The translations under genes and the position numbers were made by a program. Shown in pieces: positions 11,001-22,623 of a stretch of 64,000 nucleotides of DNA. Below the pieces are notes generated by a model, which had not been told where the DNA came from, ran no database searches, and was given only the letters and a program-made list of their open reading frames with translations. The first letter of the stretch is position 1. Each line of letters begins with the position of its first letter. Origin of the DNA: Coccinella septempunctata (Eukaryota; Arthropoda; Insecta; Coleoptera; Coccinellidae); assembly GCF_907165205.1 (NCBI RefSeq), contig NC_058195.1, forward strand, positions 28,044,936 through 28,108,935, in the 5' to 3' direction.

Positions 11001-12829
11001 ATGCCACCACTTTTTTGGGTCTCCCAATAGAAGGACATTTTTCGTCATCCTCTTCATTTATAATCTTTCTGACTGTGGAAATATTCAGCTGAAATATAAG
11101 TCGTTTAGATTCAGATGAAACATTATATAAATTCTCTATTCTCTTACATTGAATATGTTCGCTACCGTCTGACGTATTGTGGATTTTAGAATATCAGAGT
11201 ATAACTATTTGAATGAGCATACCTGAATTCTAACACTTCCTGAAACCCTTTCTCTTTTTTCAATATGTGTCGGCATTTTCGTAATATTAATTGATATTAG
11301 TTGTGGCAACGGCCTTATGACATTAACGACATTTCATGAGTGCCAACCTTACTCTGTTCTAGTTACAAAAACTTGAGGAAATTATTTCATGGCCAACCAA
11401 CTGCTAAAAAAAATGTGAATGCAGTATAGGTAGTACGCGTAGATTCGCAAAATTTCTCGAAGTGTATAACTATTTGTGATTTTTCCTGATTCGAATAATT
11501 TCTCTTGAAATAAAAGTTAACTTGTATGTAAAAAAGCGCTATCAACTTCTTCACAAGTTACTTCAGTTTCTTATTGTAAGATTTGAATGTTATAAGGATA
11601 AATATGTAAAACATCTAATATAATTATTTGAAACAACAACATAAACATAGAGGTCGTCAAGTGAAATTTCATGTAAAAAATGAGCAATTTGAAAGTACTT
11701 AATTATATTTTGTGGATGTTGTTCGGAAAACTGGAGCCAAAATACAGAAAATTTCAGCAGAAATAAAACATACATTGAAAATCTGAATAGCTACCAAAAA
11801 ATAAATAAATAAATTATTGTTATCTAATAAGAAGTATTAAAATTAAAATGCTCAATACGTGAATTATTATTCAATTAACATTCATCGCTTCTCGCACTGT
11901 GGAATACTCATCTTCTTGTGTGTTTGGAGTTGGATCTTCACATATTTCTTGAATTGTAGAAGGCTCTGTTCGTGGTCCAATAAACCATTTCAGTTTGTAT
12001 CTTCCATCAACTAGAAGCCAGGCATGTTTTCCAGAATAATAAAAATTCGGATGCACTTTTCAGAAGTAATTTCAGATGACGCAAACTTGATTCACATTTT
12101 CATTTCATTTGTAATTTTTTTACGAAGTTTACTTTCACAATTTTTTTTCTTTCTAAAGCTTTATTTGCCTGTCATGCTTTAAGAGGCAGTGATTATACGG
12201 CATCATTATCTACTGATGCACCCAATGTGTCTCATTCATGAAATCCATAAGACAAAGAAAAATTTTTTATGGGAGCACCTTGTTAAAATGTGCTCATAAA
12301 TAAAATAAAAAGTGCGAATCAAGTTTGCGGCATCTGGAATCACGCTGCAGAAGCCTATTCGAATTTATTGATCCTGAAGAACAAGCCTGGCTTCTAGTTC
12401 AGGGAAGATAAAAACTGAAATGGTTTATTGAACCACAAACTCCTTCTGCACTGAAATATGTGAAGACCCAACTCCAGGCATACGAGGAATGTTTCCAAAG
12501 TTCTGGAATTATTCAGCTTCAAATTTTATAATTTTATTAATTCTTTTCAATATCAAAATGTGAAGTTCAACAGAATCGTCTTTTCCATATAGATATATAT
12601 TCAATCTGGGAGGACTCTCTGCAGATTCTGAAACTCTTCGCAGGGGCAAATCGATTATTATAATTTTTTAATTGATTTTGTTTCAGAGACTTATAGTGAC
12701 AACACTAAAGAATCTCAGAAGATATAATTTCCTTTGAACGAATACATTCATCTCAACCTGTTGAGTGATCGTAATCATATTCAATATTCAATAAATGATA
12801 ACAAGAATTTGGACTGATTGAAAAAGTGT
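11000..12829. other. Non-coding AT-rich stretch with an inverted repeat
   Basis: No complete gene is seen. The only structure noted is the diverged inverted duplication listed separately. Confidence 0.5.
11880..12510. repeat. Diverged inverted repeat with coding-like arms
   Basis: The reverse complement of about 11900-12115 and the plus strand of about 12299-12500 match over their length with scattered differences. Both encode the same peptide theme (AWLLVDGRYKLKWFIG in the left arm on the minus strand, AWLLVQGR then KLKWFIEP in the right arm, broken by a stop). The spacer is 12120-12295. The family is not recognised. It could be a foldback element or an inverted duplication of a gene fragment. 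Confidence 0.55.
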
Positions 12830-12833
12830 ATAT

Positions 12834-13217
12834 TGTTGTATACAAAAAATCCCATTATTGTTACTAAAAATAACTTTGCTGAATAAGCAATATTAAAATA
12901 ATATAAAAGAGACTTCCTCAAACTGCGAAGCAGTTCCGCCCAGACTGTCGTATAGAACGTTAGTTCCGCTTGAGTAATCATACCACACGTATCGCATATT
13001 GTAATTCATACGTATAGTAGTTCTGTTCTGTTTTAACTAAATAAGTACCAGTTAAGTATAAAGGTGACCTGTAACCATAACCAGTAAATAAATCAAGTTA
13101 AGTACACAGTTTCAATTCCAACGACCATTCGACGAGTTTTGGTGTCTTTTCTGAAAAGCCACCTGGCGTCAGAAGAACCTTTTTGAAAACCCAAAAGTTC
13201 GCAGCAAGGATACGACA
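12834..13217 (+). repeat. 5' LTR of the Gypsy element
   Basis: 384 bp, TGTTGTATAC to ATACGACA. It matches the 3' LTR along its length with scattered substitutions and small indels, which indicates an old insertion. It would carry promoter and polyadenylation signals. Confidence 0.9.
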
Positions 13218-13225
13218 CGAATTTT

Positions 13226-13241
13226 TGGTGTCAGAAGTGGG
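13226..13241 (+). other. Primer-binding site
   Basis: TGGTGTCAGAAGTGGG lies 8 bp after the LTR end. The TGG start complements a tRNA CCA end. The tRNA species was not identified. The 13242-13667 leader that follows is purine/A-rich, with short repeats such as agagggacaacaa and gggatcgccagaaa. Confidence 0.75.
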
Positions 13242-13667
13242 AGTAATCAAAAAGAAAGTTGATCAGGGATTCACCAGAAAGAAGGATGATCACCCAGAGG
13301 TACCCAACAACCCCAAGAGGGACAACAAAACAAAAACAACCCCAAGAGGGACAACAAATAATCAGCCCACAAAGGGACAACAAGGGATCGCCGGATAGAG
13401 ATCACCTCAACGCAACAAGGGGTCACCAGAAGAAGGGACCACCACAATTCAATAAGGGATCGCCAGAAAGGGATCGCCAGAAAGGGATCACCAAAGAAAC
13501 AATCCAAGGGTAACCTAGAGCCAGAGCCAGAGGGATCAACACCAATCAGCCACAACTTCCGGACGCAAAGTCAGAGGAGCACCTCGACGGAAGGCCCCAC
13601 ACAAACACCGCAACCAAGAGTGAGTCAAATTTTGGAAACATTGTGAAGTATATAAAATCTGCACAAA

Positions 13668-13735
13668 ATGTTTTTCAATGAAGAAAAACCAGGCACCGCG
13701 AATGATAATCTAAGTGACGACGAACCATTTGAAGA
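13668..13735 (+). pseudogene. gag: Gypsy gag, 5' fragment before the PLE
   Basis: The ATG at 13668 opens a short acidic N-terminus (MFFNEEKPGTANDNLSDD) that is cut after about 22 codons by the first PLE. The rest of gag resumes at 14692. Gag proteins of this group form the capsid shell. Confidence 0.7.
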
Positions 13736-13795
13736 ATGAAATGAAAGAATATTGGGATTCTTGGACTAATTTTATTTATTGTTCCTCAATACAAC

Positions 13796-13833
13796 GCCGA
13801 CGTTTCGAAACGACTTGTTTCTTTTTCAAGGCT
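13796..13833 (-). ncRNA. Hammerhead-like motif with substituted core
   Basis: Element strand: stem I GCC/GGC pairs perfectly, stem II GAAAC/GTTTC (5 bp) pairs, then GAAAC and GTC with a self-complementary ACGT stem III. The catalytic box reads TTGAAAAA instead of CTGANGAN, so the fold is kept but two core bases differ. Confidence 0.5.
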
Positions 13834-14282
13834 AAAAATTTAAACACATTAAAATTTTCATTCGAGATCATTCGCACATACAATTACCTAGTATTCTGAA
13901 CAATATCGTCGATATAGATTTAAGTTTGGTTTCATATTTCAAAGAGATCTAATTTTTGAAAAAACTTTTAATGTTGTTTCAGGAAGACGCGGAATATTGG
14001 CTACGACAGATGACGTCGTTGTTGGCATGTGACATAAAAATTTTTGACGTTCGTCGAGTTCGTGTTCATCTGTCGCCGCCACTAGTCTTTGTCAGGGGTG
14101 TACTCTTCTATATCGGGAAATTCTGTATCGACTGATCAATGAAGGTTAAACACAAAATACACAAAAACATACAAAAATATGCAAGGACATGTAAAAAACT
14201 TCTCAATTATACGGTGTAAATCACAGACTCATCAATAAAACTTCAGTAACGGTACTATTTTAGTTGAATTCCTGCCGTCTAT

Positions 14283-14625
14283 TTAGTCATCCATTAAGTT
14301 GCTGTAGATGATACTTAAGTGTTCAACGTCTTCTCGGTGGTTTACGGTGTTGTTGCGTCTGATCTGTATCATCTCGCTTATGTTCCTTCTGTATCCGTTC
14401 TTCTCTCTATCTAGGATCTCTACGTTATCAAAATCAAACTTGTGGCCGGTAGTCATCTGGTGGTGTGTAACCGCTGTTTTGTTGTAGTTGGCCACGTCTT
14501 CACAGTCCCTCTTATGTTGTCTTATCCTTTCCTTCAGGTATTGTTTAGTCTGACCCACGTAGCACTTGTGACAGTTTTGGCAGGCTATCTTGTATACTAC
14601 TTCAGATTCAAGTGTACTGGGTGTT
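14283..14625 (-). pseudogene. PLE GIY-YIG endonuclease domain fragment
   Basis: The reverse complement near 14540-14600 reads a cysteine-rich lead (CQNCHKCYVGQTKQYLKERI), then a frame from 14558 to 14283. YVGQT is the PLE version of the second GIY-YIG strand, and RIRQHKRD and the ILDREKN block follow as usual. PLEs use this domain to nick target DNA. The RT is absent. Confidence 0.8.
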
Positions 14626-14691
14626 TTGTGCTTGAGTTGAGGAACAATAAATAAAATTAGTCCAAGAATCCCAATATTCTTTCATTTCATC

Positions 14692-15660
14692 TAACTAAAT
14701 AGACGATAACCTAAGAACAACATTTGAAGAATTACCATTAACTGTTCTATTCAAATTCATAAAAGCATTCAATGGCGACCGGACGGAATTCAACACTTTC
14801 ATAACAAATGTAAATTCAGCATTTTCATTGGCTCAAGCACATCAAATTCCAAGTCTTTTTCTATTCGTATTATCACAATTATCCACAAATGTCATGAATG
14901 AAATCGATATTGTTGAAATAAGTGATTGGACAACCCTAAAAACCAAATTGAAAACGTATTACAGTCAAACAAAGCATGTCGCACAAAGCCATGAAGAACT
15001 ATAAACAGTTCGTCAATATTCGAATGAGGGAATTACCGATTTCTTCAAAAAAGTCGAAAAAATCAAAAATAAATGTATCCAAGCTGAATATTTATCTTCC
15101 GAACCAGGCGAATTCACCGCGATTAAAAAATCAATTCAAAGAACTGCATTGAGAATTCATTGCAAACCGGAAATATCTCAAATGTTAAGAGCTCGAGATA
15201 TCGACAATTTGAATGAAGCTTATAATATAGCCCTTCAAGAGGAAAAAATTCTTAATTATACGAAAAATAAATCGAATAATTCAACCGGACTTTACTGTTC
15301 TTAGGTAGGTACTGTAAAATGAAAAACCATAACACACAAAATTGTCGCAAAACACCAAGGTCTAATAATTCCAACCATCAATCAAGTCGAAACTCTTATC
15401 GTAACAACAACAATTCTCAGCCAGGAACCTCCAAAAATACTCATAATGCAAATTCCAATCATAATTAAATCAACCCAAATTTCAAAAGAATCTTTTGTAC
15501 GTATTGTAAAATACCTGGACACGTTCATGAAAACTGTCGAAAGAGACAGAATCGAAATAATTATACTCAAAATCCCAAAGTCAATCAAGTGAAAAACGAT
15601 TCTTTAAACTCGAAAGGTCAAATTCTGCCGAATGTCCCAGAGTTGGACCATGGCCAGTTT
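14692..15660 (+). pseudogene. gag: Gypsy gag, capsid and zinc-knuckle part
   Basis: Capsid-like region with the KAFNGDRTEFNTFITNVNSA block near 14764 and a LKTYYS block near 14955. An in-frame TAA lies at 15002-15004 and a TAG at 15302-15304 beside a short duplicated aggt motif. A CCHC knuckle (C-x2-C-x4-H-x4-C) is at 15496-15537, with a second degenerate one at 15315-15350. Nucleocapsid knuckles of this type bind genomic RNA. Confidence 0.8.
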
Positions 15661-15699
15661 ATGGAGGCATTCGAATAAATCATTACGGAGCAGAACTCC

Positions 15700-15998
15700 A
15701 AGTAATTTCATTCAATGTCGATAATTTACCAAACAAAAAGATAAAATTTTTAATAGACAGTGGAGCAGCAATGTCTTTAGTGAAACACGATTCATTAATT
15801 CCTAATATCACAAAATTAAATCGTGAAAATGTTGTTTTATTCAACGGAATAAATCCAAATCAACCAATTTTATCCTTAGGCACAGTCGACCTCGAACTTA
15901 AATTTCACTCTACTCAAGTAGTTGTAAGTTATGAAGTTCGTTTTGAAAATTATGATGGAATTCTAGGTGTTGACTTTTTACAGAAAAACATAATTTAA
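15700..15998 (+). pseudogene. pol: Gypsy aspartic protease
   Basis: FLIDSGAAMSLV places the catalytic DSG at 15756-15764, and GILGVDFL near 15959 is the second conserved hairpin of retropepsins. The frame stops at 15998 and pol continues in another frame from 16112. The enzyme would mature the Gag-Pol polyprotein. Confidence 0.8.
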
Positions 15999-16111
15999 TA
16001 ATCAACGACATAATTATTTCCTTTGAAAACAAGAGTCCTCAGAAAATAATCTTCCAACCACGCTGTGAAACGATCGTTGAAGTTAACCTAATTAATAATT
16101 TATCTGAAGGT

Positions 16112-17656
16112 GTGATTAAAAACGGCGAAATCGACGATGGTATACTCATTCCGAACGCACTCGTGAAGAACAATAAACAAAAGGCTTATCTACCCATTCT
16201 GAATCTGAGAGACAGTACTGTATCGATTGATGCTGACAAATTTAAATTCGAATTGAAAGAAATAATTCCTGATGTAATGATTAATTTCAACGAGCAAATG
16301 ACGCCGAATGAAAGAAAGCACTTGTTATTTGAAAACCTACGTACCGATCATTTGAATTCAGAGGAAAAACAATCCTTATTGCAAATTTGTAACCATTATT
16401 CAGACATATTCCATCTACCTGGAGATTTTCTTACCTCAACAAAAACTTTGAAACATAAAATTCCTACGACAACTCAAGTTCCAATTTCGACAAAAATTTA
16501 TAGATACCCCGAAATTCACGAAGAAGAAGTGGAAATGCAAATAAATAAAATGCTCAAACAAGACATAATTCAAAATTCACATTCACCCTACTCCAGCCCA
16601 GTTTGGGTTGTACCAAAAAAAGCAAATGCTTCAGGAATCAAAAAGTGGAGATTAATCTCCACTTTAGTGATAGATTATCGGAAACTCAATGAAATAACTG
16701 TTGAAGATAATTATCAATTACCCAATATTGAAACAATTTTGGATCAGTTAGGAAACTCAATTTATTTTTCAACATTAGATCTAGCTTCAGGTTTTCACCA
16801 AATCGAAATGGACGAAAAAGATAAAGAAAAAACTGCATTCAGTTCTCCTTCAGGACATTTTAAATTCAACAGAATGCCATTTGGATTAATATCAGCGCCC
16901 AATACTTTTGCAAGACTAATGGATATTGTTTTATCGGGACTCCAAGGAATTGTTTGTTTTTGTTATTTAGATGACATTATTGTATATGGCTCTTCTTTAC
17001 AAGACCATAACGAAAAATTAAGGAAAGTATTTGATCAATTGAGAATACATAATTTGAAACTGCAACCAGACAAATGTGAATTCTTGAAAAAGGAAATTAC
17101 TTATCTTGGTCATATCATAACGAATTCAGGTGTAAAACCAGACCCAAAAGAAGTCGAAGCTATTAAGAATTTAAAAGAACCAACCAACGCAAAAATGATT
17201 ACAAGTTTCTTAGGATTTGTTGGATATTATCGAAAATTCATTAAAGATTTTTCAGCAATTGCAAAACCTCTTACATCATTATTGAGAAAAGATCAAAAAT
17301 TTGATTGGAGAGAATCACAACAGAAAGCTTTTTCTGAACCGAAGAACATAATAACAACCGATTCATTATTAATTTACACAGATTTTTCTAAACCATTTAT
17401 TTTAACAACAGACGCATCAAATGAAGCTATAGGCTCAGTTCTTTCGCAAGGAAAACATGGAAAAATTTACCAATTGCCTATTACTCCTCAAAAAAATCGA
17501 ATTGCAGAAGTAAGTCTCAAAAAACTGCCTGAACAAATAATCTATGTGATATTTATCAAAGATGACGTCACAGAATCCACAACATACGAAACATTATTTG
17601 AAACCTTGTTTAACTTGAAACTTGAAAGCCTTATTAAAATTCAACAATTGTTCTAA
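16112..17656 (+). pseudogene. pol: Gypsy reverse transcriptase and partial RNase H
   Basis: 514 codons. RT landmarks are PYSSPVWVVPKK, DYRKLNEIT, LDLASGFHQIEM, MPFGLISAPNTFARLM and the catalytic YLDD at 16964-16975. FLGFVGYYRKFIKDFS marks the connection. RNase H begins at LTTDASNEAIGSVLSQG near 17405 but jumps at about 17462 into sequence normally found downstream, so most of RNase H is deleted. This would make the copy unable to complete reverse transcription. Confidence 0.9.
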
Positions 17657-17754
17657 GTTTGTCATAACTGATATGTATCAGAAAAGATACTTTTAACAGC
17701 CTTCTATTCTACTTATTCCGTGATTTCAAATATAACATATTAGAAGAAGATAGA

Positions 17755-18785
17755 ATGCCAATAACAGACAAAAATATGATCAAACAAATATTATTTGACT
17801 ATCATAATTCACCATTGTCAGGACATCAAGGATTTGAAAGAACGTATCATAAAATCAAGGAAAATTTTTATTGGGATAATATGAAAGAAGATATAAGAAA
17901 TTATATCAGAAATTGTCAAACATGGCAATTATCGAAAACCGATTTTAGAAATAATAAAAGCCCAATGCAAATAACGACAACCTCATCAAAATTTTGTGAA
18001 CAAATTGCAATGGACATAGTTGGTCCTATACCAGTAACTCAAAACGGCAACAGATTTATTCCCACTCTTCAAGATGATTTTACGAAATATATATTCAATT
18101 ATATGCAATGTCTAATCATGATGCAGAAAACGTAGCAATTCACTTTTTAAAATTCTGTACTAATTTTGGCTTCCCAGAAAAAATATTATCAGATCAAGGA
18201 ATTGAATTCACATCCTAGACCTTGAAAGAATTGAATAGAATGCTAGGAATAAAACACAAATTAACCACCCCATATCACCCACAAACAAACCGATCACTCG
18301 AGAGAACTCATTTATCGTTAAAAGATTATTTCAGATGTTACGTAAACAAGGATCAAGATAATTGGGATGAATTTCTTAACTTAGCTGCATATTCCTATAA
18401 CACGAACATACATAAAAGCACAGGAGTAACACCCTATAAATTAGTATTTGAATAAAAATCAAGAATACCTAACTCCATTCGAAAACCTCCTGAAAAACCT
18501 CATTATTCAAATTTAGCGAATTCAATTGCGAAAAAATTGAAAATTGCCAGAGATACAGGAAAGGAAAACATAATAAAGTCGAAAGAAAAATCAAAAACTT
18601 ATTATGACAAAACACATAATCGTATTTACACATTCAAAGAAAATGATCTAGTAATAATTCAAGATTGCAGAGCAAAACAAACCAGTCAAAAATTATCCAA
18701 ATATTTCAAAGGACCTTTCAAAATATTTCAAATTCATGATAATGAAACCGCCACGCCACTATTGAAATCGAAAAAAACAAATTAG
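17755..18785 (+). pseudogene. pol: Gypsy integrase (broken)
   Basis: The zinc-binding region shows H...H near 17802-17826 (SPLSGHQGFERTYHKI) but the second Cys of the CxxC pair is Trp (NCQTWQ). The catalytic core has MDIVGPI (first Asp, near 18013), LSDQGIEF (second Asp, near 18189), a TAG near 18217, and RSLERTH (Glu, near 18300). The frame is lost near 18135 and again near 18455. The C-terminal part (18537-18785) carries the KENDLV...LSKYFKGPF block of this family. Confidence 0.85.
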
Positions 18786-18848
18786 AAACTTATCACTTCA
18801 ATCAACTGAAACCTTTTAATATAATTTCAGAAGACGAAAATTGCCAAA

Positions 18849-19620
18849 ATGGACGTTATCAAGATATTACCCTTAACGACCCTTCTATTGATGACCCAGG
18901 GCCTAGCAACCGAATATAAAGTAACTCCAATTCCTTCATCCTCAGGAATCATATTTCATAACTTAGGCTTAGCAAAAATATCTAATGAACATTTCACCCT
19001 TTCATCCTATATTAATCTTACACATATAGAGGAGAAAGTACAAGTAATTAAAGATTTTTATTCAATATCACTCAGTACGTGTCACATCGCAATTAACGAT
19101 CAATTGGCTAATGAATGTTTTAATCAAATGAAATATATTCAAAAAGAGTTGGAAACTATTCAGAAACCATTCAATATAATTACTCATAAAATCAATATTA
19201 TATCTAGAAGGAAACGAAGAGAATTAGTGAATGCCGTTGCCACGGGAATTAAATGCTTATTTGGAAACCCCGACAGTGACGATGCACAATTTCATTCTGA
19301 TTCCATAAACTCGTTAATTATTAATGAAAAACAAAAAAGTTTTAATGCAACAACAAGTTAATATTATTTCCGCTACTACACCTAATTTCAATAATTCACT
19401 CACTAGAATGAATGAAAATATCAATATTGTAAATAAAAATTTGAAAGGTTTCAATAAATTGCAACAAGATATGATAACTATTAAAAACAGTTTTGAAGTC
19501 GAAATAGGATTATCCAACCACATTATTTTACTTATCGAGATGACAGATGAGTTAACCAATCAGTTGAATGAATACGTAAATGGTATTTCTCTTTTTTCAA
19601 ATAATATCATCAGTTACAAT
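18849..19620 (+). pseudogene. env: Gypsy env, N-terminal part
   Basis: The first frame (18849-19361) starts with a signal-peptide-like segment (LPLTTLLLMTQGLA). It has a basic furin-type site RRKRR near 19209-19223, followed by a hydrophobic stretch and LFGNPDSDD, the pattern of errantivirus (baculovirus F-like) envelope proteins. A frameshift near 19324-19361 moves it to the frame ending at the PLE insertion (19620). This part holds heptad-like N-rich helices. Interrupted, so not functional. Confidence 0.85.
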
Positions 19621-19884
19621 GTTCTTGAGATATCGTCCATTATGATACAGAAGGAATATAAGTAAGATGATTCAGATTAAGCGCAACAACACCGTAAATC
19701 ACCGAGAAGATGTAGAACACCTGAGTATCATTTACAACACCCTAATAAACGATTGAAAACGAGAACTCGGCCACAGTGATACCAGCAGCAGGGAATTTTT
19801 TGAGAAGTTCGTCATTGATATTGTTGTTTACGTTTCTTTTACATATTTTATTTATTTTGTATATTTTATCCTTTGTCGACTAAT

Positions 19885-20998
19885 AGGTCTCGAATGGGTT
19901 AGAAGTTATCTTGCGGATTGAAAAATGTTTGTTTACAGTAATCAAAAAAGTTCTAAAGATTCTATTCAAATGGATGTACCACAGGGATCTGTGTTGGGGC
20001 CACTTTTGTTCATTTTATTTGTAAATGATTTACCGGACTCAATTAAAATTTATTTCATCATCCTGTTTGATTTTAGAATCTTATTGTTTGCGGACGACAC
20101 GTCCTTCTTGATAACAGCATCAAGCTTACGGGAACTAAAGAGTAGATGCGAGATGTTGGTAGAGGATTTTTCGGACTGGTGCCGGAAAATTCTCTGATAC
20201 TAAACGTTGATGAGACAAATCTAGTTCACTTTCAGATACGCGAATCTGTTGGAAAGTTGGTTCTTGATCTTCCTCTGGGAAGATTAGAATCTTCTGAATG
20301 TGTGAAGTTTTTGGGCCTGAAGGTTGACAAAAATTTAAATTGGCAGAGTCATACCGAGTCTGTCTGCAAAAAGCTCAGCAGTGCCTTTTTTGCACTGAAA
20401 CGTTTAAAAAATATATTTCCGCCAGGTGTGTTGATTAGTATTTATTACTCAATGACATTCTCACATATGAATTACAACGTCATTCTATGGGGAGGATCAG
20501 CAGGCGGTAGGGAGGTTTTTATTGCTCAGAAGAGAATAATTCGACTGATCTTCGGTCTTAAACCCCAGGAGTCCTGCAAGCCAATGTTTTTGGAACATAG
20601 AATAATGAGCTTTCCATGTATTTATATCTTAAGATCTTTATTACATATTCACAACAATACTCTGTCTCTCATGAAATTCTCTCAATATCATGAATATAAT
20701 ACAAGGCATAAGAACACTATCTCAATCCCTGTGCATAGAACATCAAAATTTGAGAATTCACCTATGTATAGTGGAATTAAACTTTATAACAATCTGCCTA
20801 ATAGGCTAAAAAATTTAGAATACTATAGATTTAAGAGGGAACTCAAAGAGCTTCTGCTGGAGAAATGTTTCTACAGCAAAAGTGAATTTTTGAGCTCTGT
20901 TATTGAATGAAATATATTGTTTTTCTTTTCTTTTGGTTGTAAAATGACTTGTCCTATACATGAACCATGTCTCAAAGGATTAAATAAAATTATTATTA
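19885..20998 (+). mobile_element. Jockey-type LINE nested in the PLE
   Basis: 5'-truncated copy starting within the RT and ending with ATTATTATTAT (about 20988-20998). PLE 3' UTR sequence on both sides matches the uninterrupted copy at 13980-14240. This is the third layer of nesting: Gypsy, then PLE, then LINE. Confidence 0.82.
19925..20910 (+). pseudogene. LINE RT, C-terminal two thirds
   Basis: The first frame (19925-20197) has DVPQGSVLGPLLF and FADDTSF. The second frame (20146-20910) has LGLKVDKNLNWQSH, a YYSMTFSHMNYNVILWG thumb block and the usual IKLYNNLPNRLK C-terminal block. A frameshift near 20150-20195 separates them. Only the 3' half of ORF2 remains. Confidence 0.85.
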
Positions 20999-21277
20999 TC
21001 CGAAATTGTAGAGTCCACCCCCGACAAAAACGAGGAAAACACCAGCCGAGACAGAATTTCTGCGTCGTCGCGAATGTCATCTGTCGCAGCCAATATTCCG
21101 CGTCTTCCAACTGAAATACCTGCAATAAGATAACAAATCAATTGTGATGTTAGAATTTGATCTCTTTGAAACATGTTATCAATTTTGAGATTATTTCGAC
21201 GATATTGTTTGCAAGACTAGCAAATATGTCTGTTGTTACGTGTACGAAGGATCTCTAAAAAAATTTTAGAAAATTTT

Positions 21278-21316
21278 AGCCTTGAAAAAGAAACAAACAG
21301 TTTCGAAACGTCGGCG
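21278..21316 (+). ncRNA. Hammerhead-like motif with substituted core
   Basis: AGCC, TTGAAAAA (282-289 of the 21 kb block), stem II GAAAC-aaaca-GTTTC (21290-21304), GAAACGTC (21305-21312), then GGCG closing stem I. Paired parts match the copy at 13796-13833; the stem II loop differs (aaaca versus aagtc) and the core substitutions are shared. Confidence 0.5.
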
Positions 21317-21389
21317 TTGTCTTAAGAGACAATAAATAAACGAAGTCCAAAAATCCCAACATATTCCTTTCATTCTCATCAGTTACAAT

Positions 21390-22036
21390 ATTTTACCAGC
21401 AGAAACACTTTATTCCGAATTGCATAAAATTTCTACGAAGCAGAACTAGAAATTTGGCATAAATTAAGAAATAATCAATGGTTTTATAGTTTATCTTATC
21501 CAACACAACTATCAATTGTGTGCGACGATAAATCCACAAGAGTTAAACAAACCTCTCAAATAGGCTTATTTGAATCAAATCAAAAGTATGAAGCATTTAC
21601 AAAAACAGTAATTCTAGATGTTCAAGGACAAATTGGCATAAGTGAACTGAGGAATAATTTGCCATTCACAGATATTAATGAAGATGATTGTTGTAAAAAC
21701 TTAAAGAAAATTCTCACATTAGAAGCAGTAAAACTAGAACCATTAAAATTGAGCAATTTAGATCTTAGAGAATTGAAATATGCCAAACATAAATTATCAG
21801 AATTTGATGAACAATTGCAGAACCGATTGAATAAACCATTTATAATCAAACATACGAATCGGTTCACAAAAATATTGTTGATGATTGCTTTTATAATAAT
21901 TTCCATTATAATTTACAAATGTTTGAAATGCTTCAAATTCATAGACTTATTCAGAAAATGTTGCAAATCAGATCATTTAAAAAAGATGAATTTGAATCAA
22001 CTGAATCCGATTCAAATGATGAGAGTCAATCACTAA
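21390..22036 (+). pseudogene. env: Gypsy env, C-terminal part with membrane anchor
   Basis: Env resumes after the second target duplication. The open frame marked from 21518 extends upstream in the same frame toward 21390 (LRNNQWFYSLSYPTQLS near 21460). A cysteine pair (DDCCKN) is followed by a single transmembrane segment (LLMIAFIIISIIIY, near 21878-21920) and a Cys/Lys-rich tail. The layout is that of a type I membrane fusion protein. Confidence 0.82.
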
Positions 22037-22200
22037 AATCATTAAGAAGATCACAAAGACTCAAAAACATACAAATATCAAGAAATTAATTCAGTACTTG
22101 ACTCTATATTTTGTATTGTATAAATTCAATCTTCATTATTTCATATTTACAAAGTTTTGTTAAATTAAGAAAGCACAAAAATTTTAAATACCCCCAGAGG

Positions 22201-22590
22201 TGTAGTATACAAAAAATCCCATTATTGTTACTAAAAATAACTTTGCTGAATAAGCAATATAAAAATAATAGAAAAGAGGCTTCCTCAATTTGCGAAGCAG
22301 TTCCCCCAGACTGTCGTATAGAACGTTAGTACCGCTTAAGTAATCATACCACACGTATCGCATATTGTAATTCATACGTATAGTAGTTCTATGGTCTGTT
22401 TTAAATAAATACGTAACAGTTAAGTGTAAAGGTGACCTGTAACCATAACCAGTAAACAAATCAAGTTAAGTTAAGTGCACAGTTTCAATTCCAACGACCA
22501 TTCGACGAGTTTTGGTGTCTTCTCTAAAAAACCACCTGGTGACAGAAGAACCTTTTTAAAAACCCAAAAGTTCGCAGCAGGAATACGACA
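22201..22590 (+). repeat. 3' LTR of the Gypsy element
   Basis: 390 bp starting TGTAGTATAC and ending ATACGACA. It is preceded by a short purine-rich stretch (cccccagagg, 22191-22200) that could be the plus-strand primer site, and followed by ATAT (22591-22594). Confidence 0.9.
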
Positions 22591-22623
22591 ATATATTGAT
22601 GTTACCTAAATCATTTATTACTT

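Larger units (their letters stand above)
13736..14691 (-). mobile_element. PLE inserted in Gypsy gag, 5'-truncated with inverted end
   Basis: A minus-strand PLE carrying a GIY-YIG endonuclease end and 3' UTR. The 53 bp at its 3' end (13737-13789) reappear inverted at 14637-14689, so the copy is bounded by an inverted repeat. Gag sequence lies directly outside both ends. Same family as the PLE at 19621-21376. Confidence 0.85.
19621..21376 (+). mobile_element. PLE inserted in Gypsy env, with a nested LINE
   Basis: Flanked by a 13-bp target duplication catcagttacaat (19608-19620, 21377-21389). The 5' part encodes the last residues of the GIY-YIG domain (a MIQIKRNNTVNHRED block, 19666-19755), so the copy is 5'-truncated. 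The 3' UTR is split by a LINE at about 19885-20998 and then continues to the hammerhead-like box at 21278-21316. Confidence 0.88.
12834..22590 (+). mobile_element. Env-bearing Gypsy (errantivirus-like) provirus with nested insertions
   Basis: Two LTRs (12834-13217 and 22201-22590) start TG and end CA, and are flanked by ATAT on both sides (12830-12833, 22591-22594). Between them come a primer-binding site, gag with a zinc knuckle, protease, RT, RNase H, integrase and an env gene with signal peptide, furin-like site and membrane anchor. Removing the two PLEs (13736-14691, 19621-21376) leaves roughly 7 kb, a normal size for this group. Stops and frameshifts occur in gag, pol and env, so this is a dead endogenous copy. 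Confidence 0.92.

Noticed and set aside
13183..13555. Overlapping frames in the Gypsy leader
   Set aside because: Low-complexity purine-rich leader between primer-binding site and gag; the frames follow from the composition.
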